64,000 nucleotides of DNA from Paenibacillus sp. An7 (GTDB taxonomy: Bacteria; Bacillota; Bacilli; Paenibacillales; Paenibacillaceae). Positions 15,983 to 25,621 of the stretch are shown piece after piece. A program made the translations under genes and the position numbers. The notes under the pieces were generated by a model, which was given only the letters and a program-made list of their open reading frames with translations, had not been told where the DNA came from and did not search any database. The stretch covers positions 62,001 through 126,000 of the forward strand of contig NZ_WTWX01000009.1 of NCBI RefSeq assembly GCF_009870785.1. Direction: 5' to 3'. How positions within the stretch are numbered: the first letter of the stretch is position 1; each line of letters starts with the position of its first letter.

Positions 15983-17518
15983 ATGCGCGTGAAGAATATG
16001 CTTCACTTTACAGAAAATCATCGTTACTGCGTTTTCCGTGAGTTTGGCCTTAGCAGCCTGGACGAACGGATGCTCAGCTCTGCCTATCAGCCGATGGTAG
16101 GCGCTTTTGCCATCAGTTTGTACCATTTATTGTTCCAGCATATAAGAGCTGATCAGATTGGTTACTCAGGAATGGAACAGCAACGTAAATTATTTCTGAC
16201 TTTGGGAATAGATCCAAGTGAGAAGGGACGCTCGTTTCTAATGGAACAAACTTCCAAGTTGGAAGCGGTCGGCCTTTTACAAACATCACGGGTTTATGTG
16301 CCAGAGACAGATGAATATACCTATGAATATGAGCTTAGTCCACCGCTTTCACCTGGAGAGTTTTTCAGGACACAGCATTTGACTTTGCTTCTCAGAGATC
16401 GAATTGGCAAGTTTGCCGTGCTGGCTTTGAGGTCCCAGCTCTGGACAGAAGATGCAGCGGATGTTGGTATGCCAGCTATGAATAAAGAAAATATTTCGGT
16501 CCCTTTTTATGAGATTTTCGAGCTGAATACGCATGTAATTGACTATGAGCTTGAGCAAGCTTTAGTCGAAGTATCCAGCGGCAGAGCTGATCAAGCGACT
16601 TTGTCTGTACCAGAAGAAAGCAAACTGAACTATTCAGATATTATTCTTCGTTTCCCGAAGGAATCCATAAATCGTCGTCATGTGGAACATCTTCGATTTG
16701 ATACAGAACAGATGGGGATTATTAATTATGTAGTCCATAAATATAGCTTAGGTGTTCAAGATGTATGCAGATTGCTTGATGAAGACGGGGTGTTTAATCC
16801 GCAAGGCGAGGTCATTCTTGATCGGCTTCAGCAACTGGCGAGTCAAACATTCCGGCAAGGGAAGAAACGGAAAGAGGAACAAAGTATTCATGCAGCCAAA
16901 GTAGTTAATCTTCGTCAGGCAGCGCAGAGTGAACCAAGTGATGAACTTCCTGTTGAACATGTCGTTGAAATGGAGTACTATCTGGAGGTTCCACCTCAAT
17001 TTGCGACCAAATGTGACATTCATCAATATAATATGATGCTAAGGAACGAACCTTATTTACGTTTATTACAAACGTTCTTCCCCGGTTCTGTTCCAGATAA
17101 TCTGATTGATATTTTTGAGAAGATTGATTTGAGCTATAAGCTGCCGGCAGAAGTGATCAATGTACTGATCCATTATTTGATGACCATGGTTGTAACGGGC
17201 AGTGATCAGCGAATTAATCGTAATTTTGTGGAAGCTATTGCATCCAATATGCTGCTAAAACAAGTTTATACTTATGAAAAAGCAGTTCAATATATTCGGG
17301 ATCAAGCGAAAATCAAAGGGAACAAAGAAAAAACGGGAGCTGGAGAACGGACACCGAAAACAAGCCGTCCTCGTTCATATCAACAGCAGACAAGATCCAA
17401 ACCCGAGATTCCCATTGTTCAAGATACAGGCAGCACTGATGTAGTAAGTGAGGAAGAACTGGAGGAAATGATTCGTTTTGCAGAGGAAATGCAGGCGAAA
17501 CGAACTACCTTTTCATGA
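15983..17518 (+). CDS. dnaB: Replication initiation / membrane attachment protein DnaB
   Basis: A 511-residue Firmicutes DnaB, the helicase-loading factor that works with DnaD and DnaI at oriC and at stalled forks. An N-terminal winged-helix region is followed by tandem DnaD-like (DDBH2) domains. The second one includes NMMLRNEPYLRLLQTFFPG and PAEVINVLIHYLM. A charged, low-complexity tail of about 60 residues ends the protein. AAGGAG precedes ATG 15983, and a second in-frame ATG follows five codons later. The next gene is dnaI, as expected for the family. Confidence 0.92.
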   Translation: MRVKNMLHFTENHRYCVFREFGLSSLDERMLSSAYQPMVGAFAISLYHLLFQHIRADQIGYSGMEQQRKLFLTLGIDPSEKGRSFLMEQTSKLEAVGLLQTSRVYVPETDEYTYEYELSPPLSPGEFFRTQHLTLLLRDRIGKFAVLALRSQLWTEDAADVGMPAMNKENISVPFYEIFELNTHVIDYELEQALVEVSSGRADQATLSVPEESKLNYSDIILRFPKESINRRHVEHLRFDTEQMGIINYVVHKYSLGVQDVCRLLDEDGVFNPQGEVILDRLQQLASQTFRQGKKRKEEQSIHAAKVVNLRQAAQSEPSDELPVEHVVEMEYYLEVPPQFATKCDIHQYNMMLRNEPYLRLLQTFFPGSVPDNLIDIFEKIDLSYKLPAEVINVLIHYLMTMVVTGSDQRINRNFVEAIASNMLLKQVYTYEKAVQYIRDQAKIKGNKEKTGAGERTPKTSRPRSYQQQTRSKPEIPIVQDTGSTDVVSEEELEEMIRFAEEMQAKRTTFS

Positions 17519-17597
17519 GTTTCGGTTAGGTACGCTTGGCGGAGCTGAGCGAGTATAATTAACAATCTAAGAAGAAAGGTGGGCGCAAACTATACCT

Positions 17598-18554
17598 ATG
17601 GAATCTTTAGGCCCCATTTTGCAGCAGTTGAATCCATCCTTTCGTCAGCAATCAAAGCGCATTGAAGATCAGGTTAACGCAGATCCCTTTGTGCAAAAGT
17701 TCAGGGAAGAACATCCTGAAGTGGATGATATGAAGTTTAAGCTCTCATTAAGTAAATTTTATCAATATGCGAAAGACCGTAATCATTGTGCTAATTGTCC
17801 GGGACTTGCGAATTGCCCCAATGATTTTCAAGGTCATTATTCCAAACTTTCGGTTGAATATTTTAATGGACAACCTGAAATTATAGATAAGAAGACTCCT
17901 TGCTCTTTGCAGCTGAAAAGCGACCATGATAAGCAGGTGAAAGAGCGAATCCGCAGTTTCTATGTCGATGATCGCACGTTAAGTGAAGGATATAATGTGG
18001 CAGAGATTTTACGGAAAGACCTGCAGCGTGCTCCAGCAGTGAATAAAGTGTTCCGTTATATTAATGATACCAAGCAAAATGGTTTATCCCCTGAAGGGCT
18101 ATATCTGGAAGGAAGTTTTGGAACAGGGAAGACATTTTTAATGGGATATTTGCTTCATGAACTTGCTCTTCTTGGTTATACGGGTGTAATCGTCTATATG
18201 CCTGATTTTGTGGAAGATCTAAAATCCATGATTCAGGAAGGACAGAAGCTAAAAGAAACAACGGAAATATTAAAAAATTGTGATTTGCTCATTTTTGATG
18301 ATATCGGGGCAGAGAACTTAAGTCCATGGGTACGCGATCATGTTCTGGGTTCCATTTTAAATTACCGAATGAACCGTAAACCAACGTTCTATACCTCCAA
18401 CTACAGTTTGGAAAGTTTGGAACAACATTTGAGTTTTACAAGCAAGGATGGGGAAGAGAGACACAAAGGGCAACGACTCATGGACCGTATCCGGCCTTTT
18501 GTTGAAGTGGTTCCTGTGCGCGGAGAGAATCAGCGGGGGAAACATCAAGGATAA
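17598..18554 (+). CDS. dnaI: Primosomal helicase loader DnaI
   Basis: A 318-residue AAA+ helicase loader that places the replicative helicase on DNA. The N-terminal helicase-binding domain has a zinc site (C64, C67, C73, H80 and C102 are candidates). The C-terminal ATPase domain carries Walker A GSFGTGKT at 172-179 and Walker B LLIFDDIGAE near residue 230. The N-terminus MESLG resembles B. subtilis DnaI MEPIG, which supports this start despite a weakly placed ribosome binding site. It lies 79 bases behind dnaB and is probably co-transcribed. Confidence 0.95.
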   Translation: MESLGPILQQLNPSFRQQSKRIEDQVNADPFVQKFREEHPEVDDMKFKLSLSKFYQYAKDRNHCANCPGLANCPNDFQGHYSKLSVEYFNGQPEIIDKKTPCSLQLKSDHDKQVKERIRSFYVDDRTLSEGYNVAEILRKDLQRAPAVNKVFRYINDTKQNGLSPEGLYLEGSFGTGKTFLMGYLLHELALLGYTGVIVYMPDFVEDLKSMIQEGQKLKETTEILKNCDLLIFDDIGAENLSPWVRDHVLGSILNYRMNRKPTFYTSNYSLESLEQHLSFTSKDGEERHKGQRLMDRIRPFVEVVPVRGENQRGKHQG

Positions 18555-18627
18555 AGTTAGATAAGACAGCGGAGCTCTTCTTTTTTTGAAAAACTGAATA
18601 ATAAACCGCTCTAAGCAGCAAAATAAA

Positions 18628-18671
18628 CAAAGTCTGATCCGATCTCTGAATAGAGAAAGAATCAGACTTTG
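18628..18671 (-). terminator. Hairpin between dnaI and the small membrane-protein gene
   Basis: Eleven-base perfect arms, CAAAGTCTGAT and ATCAGACTTTG, plus an inner TCTCT/AGAGA pairing. A T-rich stretch follows only on the minus strand, so it probably ends the small minus-strand gene. Confidence 0.65.
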
Positions 18672-18693
18672 ATGTCTCCTGGATCTTCGGTGC

Positions 18694-18852
18694 CTAACTG
18701 ACCAGGAATTTAATAATGACCATTCCAAAAAAGATGACCGTCATGAACAGGAACATGCCAAAAAATCCACCCATAAGATCGAATAAATCATTACGGGGTT
18801 CTTCATTCTTGTGGGAACGTGGATCATAAGGACGAAGCACTTTTGGTTCCAT
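18694..18852 (-). CDS. YqzM-like small membrane protein
   Basis: A 52-residue protein with a polar N-terminal half rich in Arg, Pro and Asp (VLRPYDPRSHKNEEPRND), followed by one hydrophobic helix ending VIIKFLVS. The RND...GGFFGMFLF...IKF pattern resembles YqzM-family proteins; similarity is suggestive only. AAGGAGGG lies eight bases before ATG 18852, which excludes the longer frame start at 18897. Function unknown. Confidence 0.6.
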   Translation of the reverse strand: MEPKVLRPYDPRSHKNEEPRNDLFDLMGGFFGMFLFMTVIFFGMVIIKFLVS

Positions 18853-19007
18853 GATGGACCCTCCTTCATAAGACTGTATACGCTGTAGATCTTTCAAATA
18901 ACAGCGTGTACGAATTTATTCAAGTATAACGGTTATAGGAAGATTTTGTAAAGAAATTGTAAGGTTAGGGAATGATCAAACGTTTCGCATTACACATCGT
19001 TATATGC

Positions 19008-19037
19008 TATAATAAAGTAATCGTTTATGATAACGAT
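19008..19037 (+). promoter_or_regulatory. trxA promoter -10 and inverted repeat
   Basis: TATAAT at 19008-19013 is followed by the perfect inverted repeat ATCGTT-N6-AACGAT at 19020-19037, which falls about where transcription would start. A TTCGCA with 18-base spacing is a possible -35. The repeat is a candidate operator; the binding protein is unknown. Confidence 0.5.
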
Positions 19038-19085
19038 AAGGAGTTTAAATAATACTTGTGCATGATATAGAAGGAGGACTTTCTC

Positions 19086-19400
19086 ATGGCTATTGTAAAT
19101 GTATCCGATCAATCCTTTAACAGTGAAGTTGAAGGTACAGGAACGGTTCTTGTAGATTTCTGGGCGCCTTGGTGCGGTCCTTGTAAAATGCTTGCTCCGA
19201 TCTTGGAAGAGCTAGCTGCTGACGTTGGCGATGACGTTAAAATCGCTAAGGTGAACGTAGATGAGAACCCTGAATCTGCTTCCCGTTTTGGCGTAATGAG
19301 TATTCCAACTTTGATTCTGTTCAAAGATGGTCAGCCCGTTGATAAAGTCGTTGGACTGAACTCCAAAGAAAACCTGAAAAACCTGATTTCCAAGCACTAA
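19086..19400 (+). CDS. trxA: Thioredoxin
   Basis: A 104-residue classical thioredoxin with active-site WCGPC (C30, C33), the cis-Pro motif SIPTLILF and a C-terminal helix. It reduces cytosolic disulfides (ribonucleotide reductase, peroxidases, arsenate reductase) with electrons from thioredoxin reductase. GAAGGAGG is well placed before the ATG. It has its own promoter and strong terminator, followed by uvrC, the same neighbour as in Bacillus. Confidence 0.97.
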   Translation: MAIVNVSDQSFNSEVEGTGTVLVDFWAPWCGPCKMLAPILEELAADVGDDVKIAKVNVDENPESASRFGVMSIPTLILFKDGQPVDKVVGLNSKENLKNLISKH

Positions 19401-19417
19401 TACCGCTTGGGATGGGG

Positions 19418-19451
19418 AACGCCTCTGGCATCTATGCCAGGGGCGTTTTTT
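19418..19451 (+). terminator. Strong terminator after trxA
   Basis: AACGCCTCTGGCAT and ATGCCAGGGGCGTT arms with a 2-base loop, followed by TTTTTT. Separates trxA from uvrC. Confidence 0.92.
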
Positions 19452-19472
19452 ATGGAATCCATAGGCTTCCAC

Positions 19473-19521
19473 TTGAATAGAAGAAACAGAAGTTATACTA
19501 TGATATAAGAACATGTATTCG
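19473..19521 (+). promoter_or_regulatory. uvrC promoter with LexA-like operator at the start point
   Basis: TTGAAT (19473-19478) and TACTAT (19496-19501) are separated by 17 bases. AGAACATGTATTCG at 19508-19521 follows the -10 directly and is one base off the GAAC-N4-GTTC core of the Gram-positive LexA box. SOS control is inferred. Confidence 0.5.
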
Positions 19522-19628
19522 ATAAATGGTTTAATAAATGATTATTTAATATATGATTTAATAGATGACTTAGGATGAGATTCTTTTTTTATATAAAGCT
19601 TAATTCATGGTTAGGAGGGGAAACCGAG

Positions 19629-21542
19629 ATGGACTCGCATTTGGAGAGCAGAGAAGAACAAGAAAAAGCGCTTGAGAATATCAAGCATAAGCTCGCTTTA
19701 CTTCCGGATCTTCCCGGCTGCTATCTCATGAAGAATGCACAAGGAACGATTATTTATGTAGGTAAAGCCAAAGTTCTGAAGAATCGAGTACGGTCTTATT
19801 TTACAGGCAGTCATAATGGAAAAACACAAAGACTCGTTGCGGATATTCGCAACTTTGAATATATCGTCACAAATAGTGACAAAGAAGCATTGTTACTAGA
19901 GCTCAATCTTATAAAACAACATCAACCGAAGTATAATGTGCTTTTAAAAGATGACAAAACATTTCCTTACTTAAAAATAACGAATGAACGCCATCCCAAA
20001 TTAGAGGTGACTCGGAGAGTTCTCAAGGATAAAGCGAAGTATTTTGGCCCCTATCCAAACTCCTATGCCGCACATCAGACGAAAAAGCTGCTCGACCGGA
20101 TGTATCCACTTCGTAAATGCGGAGTAATGCCTAAGGACGTTTGTCTTTATTACCACATGGGTCAGTGTATGGCTCCATGTGTAAAAGAAGTTCCGAAAGA
20201 AACATATGAGGGCATCAGTCAGGAGATTGGGTCTTTTCTTAGCGGTGGTCATGAAGAAATAAGAAAAGATTTAGAGAAAAAAATGCATGAAGCCGCAGAA
20301 GATCTTTATTTTGAACGGGCAAAAGAATTACGTGATCAGATTATGAGCATAGATGCGCTTATGGAGAAACAGAAAATTACAACCGCGGATAATAAAGACC
20401 GGGACGTATTTGGTTTTGCTGTGGATAAAGGGTGGATGTGTGTTCAAATTCTATATGTCCGCCAAGGGAAAATGATTGAACGGCATGTTACGACTTTTCC
20501 GTTCTATGGGGATGCTTACGGTGATTTTATATCCTTTGTAACCCAGTATTATAGTGATAATCCCGCATTACCTAAAGAAATTCTGCTTCCTGTAGCAGAG
20601 GAAATGGATCATAAGGAAGATCAAGAAAAGGATGAAGCCGCCGCGTTATTGAGATCCGAAAAAGCTGAATCGGCTGGAACGCATGACCCTGTCTCTGCGG
20701 CTGAACTATTGCAAGACTGGCTTGGTATCAAAGTGCTTCTTCCTAAACGCGGACTTAAGCGTCAAATGGTAACTATGGCGATTCAAAACGCGAAGGTTTC
20801 CCTTGATGAGAAATTCCGTTTGATAGAACGGACCGAAGAACGAACCTCTAAAGCAGCAGAACGCTTGGCTGATGCTCTTGGACTGCCGTCATTAAACCGC
20901 ATTGAAGCCTTTGATAACTCGAATATCCAAGGTTCAAATCCCGTATCTGGCATGGTGGTATTCATTGACGGAAAACCTGAGAAGAAAGAATACCGCAAAT
21001 ATAAGATTCGGACTGTACAAGGACCTGATGATTACGAGACGATGCGTGAAGTGATACGGCGCCGATACGAAAGGGTGCTGAAGGAAGACTTGAAGCGACC
21101 TGATCTAATTATCGTCGATGGCGGGAAAGGTCAAATATCAGCAGCTCAGGACATTTTGCATGATGAGTTAGGATTATTTATTCCGGTTTGCGGACTTGTA
21201 AAGGATGCAAAACATAAGACTGCGCAGCTGATGAAAGGCGATACCTACGAAACGGTGCAGCTTGCTCGCGACAGTCAGGAATTTTATCTTCTTCACCGGA
21301 TCCAGGAAGAGGTTCACCGCTATGCTATTACGTTCCACCGTGAGCAGCGCGGTAAGTCCATGGTTGTCTCTAAGCTCGATTCCATTCCGGGAATCGGAGA
21401 GAAGAGACGTAAGATGTTACTCAAACATTTTGGTTCATTACGCAAAATTAAAGAGGCCAGCATTGAAGACTTCCGGCCTCTTTCCATTGGCGATAAACTC
21501 GCCAAACAAATTATTAATTCTCTTCAAGATGAGGAGCCGTGA
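19629..21542 (+). CDS. uvrC: Excinuclease ABC subunit C
   Basis: A 637-residue UvrC, the dual-incision nuclease of nucleotide excision repair. It has an N-terminal GIY-YIG domain ([10 protein letters not shown], then [14 protein letters not shown]) for the 3' cut and a Cys-rich loop. A UVR helical pair for UvrB binding follows, then the RNase H-like domain with [10 protein letters not shown] for the 5' cut. C-terminal helix-hairpin-helix [13 protein letters not shown] ends it. The frame opens at 19575, but AGGAGGGG eight bases before ATG 19629 decides the start. Its end overlaps the convergent CPBP gene by 29 bases. Confidence 0.96.
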   Translation: MDSHLESREEQEKALENIKHKLALLPDLPGCYLMKNAQGTIIYVGKAKVLKNRVRSYFTGSHNGKTQRLVADIRNFEYIVTNSDKEALLLELNLIKQHQPKYNVLLKDDKTFPYLKITNERHPKLEVTRRVLKDKAKYFGPYPNSYAAHQTKKLLDRMYPLRKCGVMPKDVCLYYHMGQCMAPCVKEVPKETYEGISQEIGSFLSGGHEEIRKDLEKKMHEAAEDLYFERAKELRDQIMSIDALMEKQKITTADNKDRDVFGFAVDKGWMCVQILYVRQGKMIERHVTTFPFYGDAYGDFISFVTQYYSDNPALPKEILLPVAEEMDHKEDQEKDEAAALLRSEKAESAGTHDPVSAAELLQDWLGIKVLLPKRGLKRQMVTMAIQNAKVSLDEKFRLIERTEERTSKAAERLADALGLPSLNRIEAFDNSNIQGSNPVSGMVVFIDGKPEKKEYRKYKIRTVQGPDDYETMREVIRRRYERVLKEDLKRPDLIIVDGGKGQISAAQDILHDELGLFIPVCGLVKDAKHKTAQLMKGDTYETVQLARDSQEFYLLHRIQEEVHRYAITFHREQRGKSMVVSKLDSIPGIGEKRRKMLLKHFGSLRKIKEASIEDFRPLSIGDKLAKQIINSLQDEEP

Positions 21543-23220
21543 ATAACGGCTTCTTTTTTTTAGGTGCGGGATTAAATCGATAAATAATATAACCCACAAC
21601 TGCTGGAAGGATGATCCAAAAAACACCTGCGGACACATTTACTGCATCCATCATCATGATCAAGCTTACTCCCATCAGAATGCTGTTAAATATGACGTGA
21701 CTAAACATGGAAGTAATAAATCCGTATCTTATCATTATATAGCTGAACACGAGTCCAATAATGGTAAGTTCAATCGGTCTTGTAATGACAGGATAGATTG
21801 GGTACAGCGTATGACCCATGGCCCAGATCACAGAAGTGATCAGACTTGCGAGAATGGTACTGCGCACCATTTTTTTGAACATACGGATACCAAACAAACG
21901 ATACACAGCTTCTTCTCCAATACCAGCCATCCAAGCAAGCAGAGGCATAAGCCATGGATAGAGCATGTTATACGGTGACTGGCTTGCATCTGTTGTTGAC
22001 CAGGCCCCGAGGCCCTTCTCCAAAAAGATAAAAATGATGGATTGGAGCCCTAACAGAGCGAAAGCCCAGAGGTAACCGGAAAGCATACTGTTCAGTACAT
22101 AACGCCCGTATCCTTTTTCATTGGCCTGCGGCCATAGATTCATTCCATCTTTACGCCAGAGTCCATCACCAGCCACAAGGGAGAAGTACACAAGACAAGT
22201 CATTGCTAGTGTAAACAATGCTTGTATGCTAAGCAGTATGATAAACATTGCGGTTGAGTAGCCTTCTGCCTGAAACGTGGGAAGCAGATTAAAGGTACCG
22301 ATCATAGTAAACAGGAAGTACAAAATGGATAACCAGATTCCTCGTTTAAATGAGGTGTATGCTCGGGTACGGACACTATAGACAATGGCTAGAACACCTA
22401 GCAGTAAGGTGAATAAACCGTAACCGACAAGCGTCATGATTGTGGCTTGAGACGTTTGTTTTTTTACATAGGCTGTATGAGCTGCCGGAACAGAAAACTG
22501 AGGCTCATAGGAACGTATTTCTCCATTCTCAAAGGTGAAACGAAGCTCAAGGACAGAGTCGCCAATTTTCATGGAAGGATCGGTATAGATAAGGCCTGTA
22601 TCCGATTCATCCGTATTTTTGAGGTTCAGCTTACTGGGCGTATAACCTGCAGCGGCTAAGATGGGAGCAGCTAGCTGCTGTTTTTCCGATAAGGTAATCC
22701 CTCCTTCTGCCATTCGGTTGATTAGCAGTGCTTCTTCTACTTTAGATGCGGGAAGCACTTCAAGATCCAAATAGGAAGAAGAAGGAAACTCATGAGTGTA
22801 GCTGACGGGTATCCCCGTATTCATATGTACATCGACAGTCACCTGCCCACCCTCTGAGTCGGGTATCCTTACACTGTATAGATCATAAGGATATTGCTGT
22901 TTAAACTGTTCGTTGTATGAAACAAGCAGCTCATTATCTACAAGATAGCCGTAGAAATCCGAGTGTGACTTATAGGTGACAAGTACATCTTCATATGAGA
23001 CATTGGCTGCTGGAATTCCTACTTGCTGCTGTGCATATGGCAGAGCTGCCTCAAAGGCTTCTTGTTTTGTAATAACTCTCTGCGTCTGCTGTTCAGTGGA
23101 CTGCATCGCAGTTCCCGGTAAAATCTGAAAGACAACAAACAAAAGGAGACCAATTGCTCCCAGCACGCAAAGCCGTTTGAAATTGGGGGTAAGCACAAGG
23201 GGTTGCCCTGTTCGATTCAT
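21514..23220 (-). CDS. CPBP-family intramembrane protease-like protein with large extracytoplasmic domain
   Basis: A 568-residue membrane protein. One N-terminal helix is followed by about 230 residues predicted outside the membrane (rich in PepSY-like strand/helix alternation, e.g. [17 protein letters not shown]), then about eight helices. The C-terminal part has the CPBP/Abi protease motifs: [12 protein letters not shown] (EExxxR, near residue 436), [10 protein letters not shown] and [14 protein letters not shown] enzymes are glutamate-type intramembrane proteases. The long N-terminal domain is not part of the minimal family. AAGGAGG lies before the ATG. Substrate unknown. Confidence 0.78.
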   Translation of the reverse strand: MNRTGQPLVLTPNFKRLCVLGAIGLLLFVVFQILPGTAMQSTEQQTQRVITKQEAFEAALPYAQQQVGIPAANVSYEDVLVTYKSHSDFYGYLVDNELLVSYNEQFKQQYPYDLYSVRIPDSEGGQVTVDVHMNTGIPVSYTHEFPSSSYLDLEVLPASKVEEALLINRMAEGGITLSEKQQLAAPILAAAGYTPSKLNLKNTDESDTGLIYTDPSMKIGDSVLELRFTFENGEIRSYEPQFSVPAAHTAYVKKQTSQATIMTLVGYGLFTLLLGVLAIVYSVRTRAYTSFKRGIWLSILYFLFTMIGTFNLLPTFQAEGYSTAMFIILLSIQALFTLAMTCLVYFSLVAGDGLWRKDGMNLWPQANEKGYGRYVLNSMLSGYLWAFALLGLQSIIFIFLEKGLGAWSTTDASQSPYNMLYPWLMPLLAWMAGIGEEAVYRLFGIRMFKKMVRSTILASLITSVIWAMGHTLYPIYPVITRPIELTIIGLVFSYIMIRYGFITSMFSHVIFNSILMGVSLIMMMDAVNVSAGVFWIILPAVVGYIIYRFNPAPKKKKPLFTAPHLEEN

Positions 23221-23515
23221 GATATTCCTCCTTGTAATTTACAGGTAAATCGTCATAATAAGTTTACTGTAAAGATAGCATAGCCACTTAGTGAAAGCGA
23301 GTGGAACGAGCAAATCTATGATAAAGCGTTTATAAGCTTGTAAATATACAATATTGTCTTATAATCTAATCTTTATGGATGAATTTATGCTAATTTGAAT
23401 GAATTTCTTATAAATTATCGGTTCTTTCATTTTGTGTTCATGATTGGGGAAGACTTATAATCGGGGTTGAACTTCTTATGGTCATGGTCAGAATAAATCC
23501 TAAAAAGAAAAAACA

Positions 23516-23568
23516 GGGGGAACCATTACCTAGAGCTATACAAATCGCTCGGAAAAGGTTCTCTTTTT
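23516..23568 (+). promoter_or_regulatory. Terminator-like hairpin in the ktrB leader (candidate attenuator)
   Basis: GGGGGAACC at 23516 pairs with GGTTCTC at 23557, followed directly by TTTTT. A smaller GAGC/GCTC stem lies inside. It sits 30 bases before the ktrB start, in a leader region of 376 bases (23221-23596), and so would stop transcription into ktrB. The leader does not match the c-di-AMP ydaO riboswitch consensus that I know. Confidence 0.5.
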
Positions 23569-23596
23569 AATTGAAGTTAATGAATGAGGTGAACAT

Positions 23597-24937
23597 GTGT
23601 TTAACATGACTGCCCGTATATTTAAATTAAACCCACCTCAAATATTAGTGCTCGGCTTTGCAGCCATTATTATGGTTGGTACTTTGCTGCTGATGCTTCC
23701 GATTGCTAATACGACAGGGGAAAGGATCGCATTTATAGATGCTTTTTTTACGGCAACATCGGCAACATGTGTAACTGGACTTGTCGTACTGGATACGGGG
23801 CATTATTTTTCTGTATTTGGCCAAGTGGTGATTGCCGTACTCATTCAGCTTGGCGGTTTGGGATTTATGACAATGACGACTCTGATCGCGATTGTCTTTC
23901 GGCGGAAGATATCCTTGCGTGAACGGCTTATTTTACAGCAAGCTTTAAATCAGAATTCAATTGAAGGCATTGTAAAACTGGTAAGAAAAGTATTATTTTA
24001 CTCTATTACTATAGAGTTGATTGGAGCACTCATCTTAACAATACGCTGGTCTTTTGATATGCCGTTCGGCAAAGCCCTCTATTTTGGTGTGTTTCATTCG
24101 ATCTCTTTGTTTAATAATGCAGGGTTTGATTTGTTTGGTGATTTCCGCAGTTTAACCCTGTATGTAAATGATCCGGTCATCAATATCGTTAGTATGGCTA
24201 TCATCATTCTTGGTGGTCTTGGATTTGTCGTTTTGTCTGATTTAGTTGGGATTCGTCAGATTAGAAAATTATCATTACATTCTAAAGTAGTCATTTCGGT
24301 GACTTCGTTTCTCATCATTTTTGGGGCAGTCGTGTTCTTATTTTTGGAATTCACCAACCCTAGGACACTCGGACAATTGGATTCAGGGGGCACAATACTC
24401 GCTTCTTTCTTTCAGTCCATTACCACCCGGACAACAGGCCTGAACACGGTTGATATTGCCGGACTCCGGCAAGTAACTCAGTTTTTCTTTATTATATTGA
24501 TGTTTATTGGCGCCTCTCCGGGCTCTACAGGCGGAGGGATCAAAACGACAACATTTGCGATTCTCATCGGAGCAGTAATCTCGATGGTTAAAGGACAAGA
24601 TGATGTAGTGATGTTTCGTTATCGCATTCCCCAAGAGCGAATATTTAAAGCATTGACGATTACAATGTTATCTCTGGTGGTCGTCATCGGAGTGACGATG
24701 ATTCTATCGACTATTGAAGACAGTTCGTTCTTAGCTATTTTATTTGAAACCACTTCGGCCTTTGGTACGGTCGGTCTCTCCATGGGACTGACACCTGATC
24801 TTTCATTGATTGGGAAATTGCTGATTAGTTTAACGATGTTTGTCGGTCGTCTTGGTCCCATTACACTAGGCTACGCGCTAAGCAAGAAGAACAAAGAACT
24901 ATACAGACACCCTGAAGGCAAGATCATTATAGGGTAA
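23597..24937 (+). CDS. ktrB: Potassium uptake protein, KtrB/TrkH-type membrane subunit
   Basis: A 446-residue member of the TrkH/KtrB superfamily with four membrane-pore-membrane repeats. Selectivity-filter segments can be seen, e.g. TSATCVTGL in the first repeat, NNAGFDLFG in the second, TRTTGLNT in the third and TSAFGTVGLSMG in the fourth. It carries K+ (Na+-coupled) across the membrane. GTG 23597 is the start, with GAGGTG five bases before it. The RCK subunit follows 18 bases downstream; in B. subtilis ktrAB the order is the reverse. KtrD-type assignment is possible. Confidence 0.9.
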   Translation: MFNMTARIFKLNPPQILVLGFAAIIMVGTLLLMLPIANTTGERIAFIDAFFTATSATCVTGLVVLDTGHYFSVFGQVVIAVLIQLGGLGFMTMTTLIAIVFRRKISLRERLILQQALNQNSIEGIVKLVRKVLFYSITIELIGALILTIRWSFDMPFGKALYFGVFHSISLFNNAGFDLFGDFRSLTLYVNDPVINIVSMAIIILGGLGFVVLSDLVGIRQIRKLSLHSKVVISVTSFLIIFGAVVFLFLEFTNPRTLGQLDSGGTILASFFQSITTRTTGLNTVDIAGLRQVTQFFFIILMFIGASPGSTGGGIKTTTFAILIGAVISMVKGQDDVVMFRYRIPQERIFKALTITMLSLVVVIGVTMILSTIEDSSFLAILFETTSAFGTVGLSMGLTPDLSLIGKLLISLTMFVGRLGPITLGYALSKKNKELYRHPEGKIIIG

Positions 24938-24955
24938 GGGAGTTTTAATATAAAG

Positions 24956-25621
24956 ATGAAGAAACAACAATTTGTAGTGGTTGGGCTTGGTCGATTTGGA
25001 TCTAGCCTTGCAATGGAACTCGTTGAAAAAGGATATGAAGTGCTCGGCATAGACCGTAATGAAGAGATCGTAAATGACATGAGTGATGTGCTGACTCATA
25101 CCGTGGTTGCGGATGCCTCAGACGAGGACATGCTGCGCTCGCTAGGTGTTCGAAACTTTGACTGCGGGATTGTCGCAATAGGCGATGATGTGCAGATGAG
25201 CATTTTAAGTGCGATTTTGTTAAAAGAACTCGGTGTAAAAAAGGTCATTGCCAAAGCAATTTCTTTACTGCACGGCAGGGCGCTGGAGAAACTCGGAGTC
25301 GATCGTGTAGTATATCCTGAAAGAGATATGGGAAAGCGGGTCGCTCATCAGCTTGTTACTCCCAATCTGCTTGATTATATTGATCTATCGGATAACTACA
25401 CGATCGTGGAAATTACAGCTCCCGAGCATTTGGACGGCAAAACTCTTAGTGAGGTAAATACGAGAGCCCGTTTTAATTGCAGTGTTGTCGCTTTGCAAAA
25501 GAAAGAGGGCGTAATTATCGCCCCTACTGCGCTTGATGCCATTAACAGCGGAGATATTATGGTCATTATCGGTACCCATTCCAATATTGATCGATTTGAA
25601 GAAGAAGTAATTAACGAGTAA
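24956..25621 (+). CDS. ktrA: Potassium uptake regulatory subunit KtrA (RCK)
   Basis: A 221-residue cytosolic RCK protein, the usual length for KtrA/KtrC. The N-terminal Rossmann domain has GLGRFGSS (residues 10-17) and ends its nucleotide site at IDRNEE, binding ATP/ADP or NAD(H). The RCK_C domain (about 140-220) is the place where c-di-AMP binds in the family. It forms an octameric ring on KtrB and gates uptake. The stop overlaps the convergent LysR gene by 11 bases. Confidence 0.92.
   Translation: MKKQQFVVVGLGRFGSSLAMELVEKGYEVLGIDRNEEIVNDMSDVLTHTVVADASDEDMLRSLGVRNFDCGIVAIGDDVQMSILSAILLKELGVKKVIAKAISLLHGRALEKLGVDRVVYPERDMGKRVAHQLVTPNLLDYIDLSDNYTIVEITAPEHLDGKTLSEVNTRARFNCSVVALQKKEGVIIAPTALDAINSGDIMVIIGTHSNIDRFEEEVINE

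Noticed and set aside
23221..23596. c-di-AMP (ydaO) riboswitch ahead of ktrB
   Set aside because: The conserved blocks of that class that I know are not present, although a terminator-like stem is. Kept only as an unspecified attenuator.
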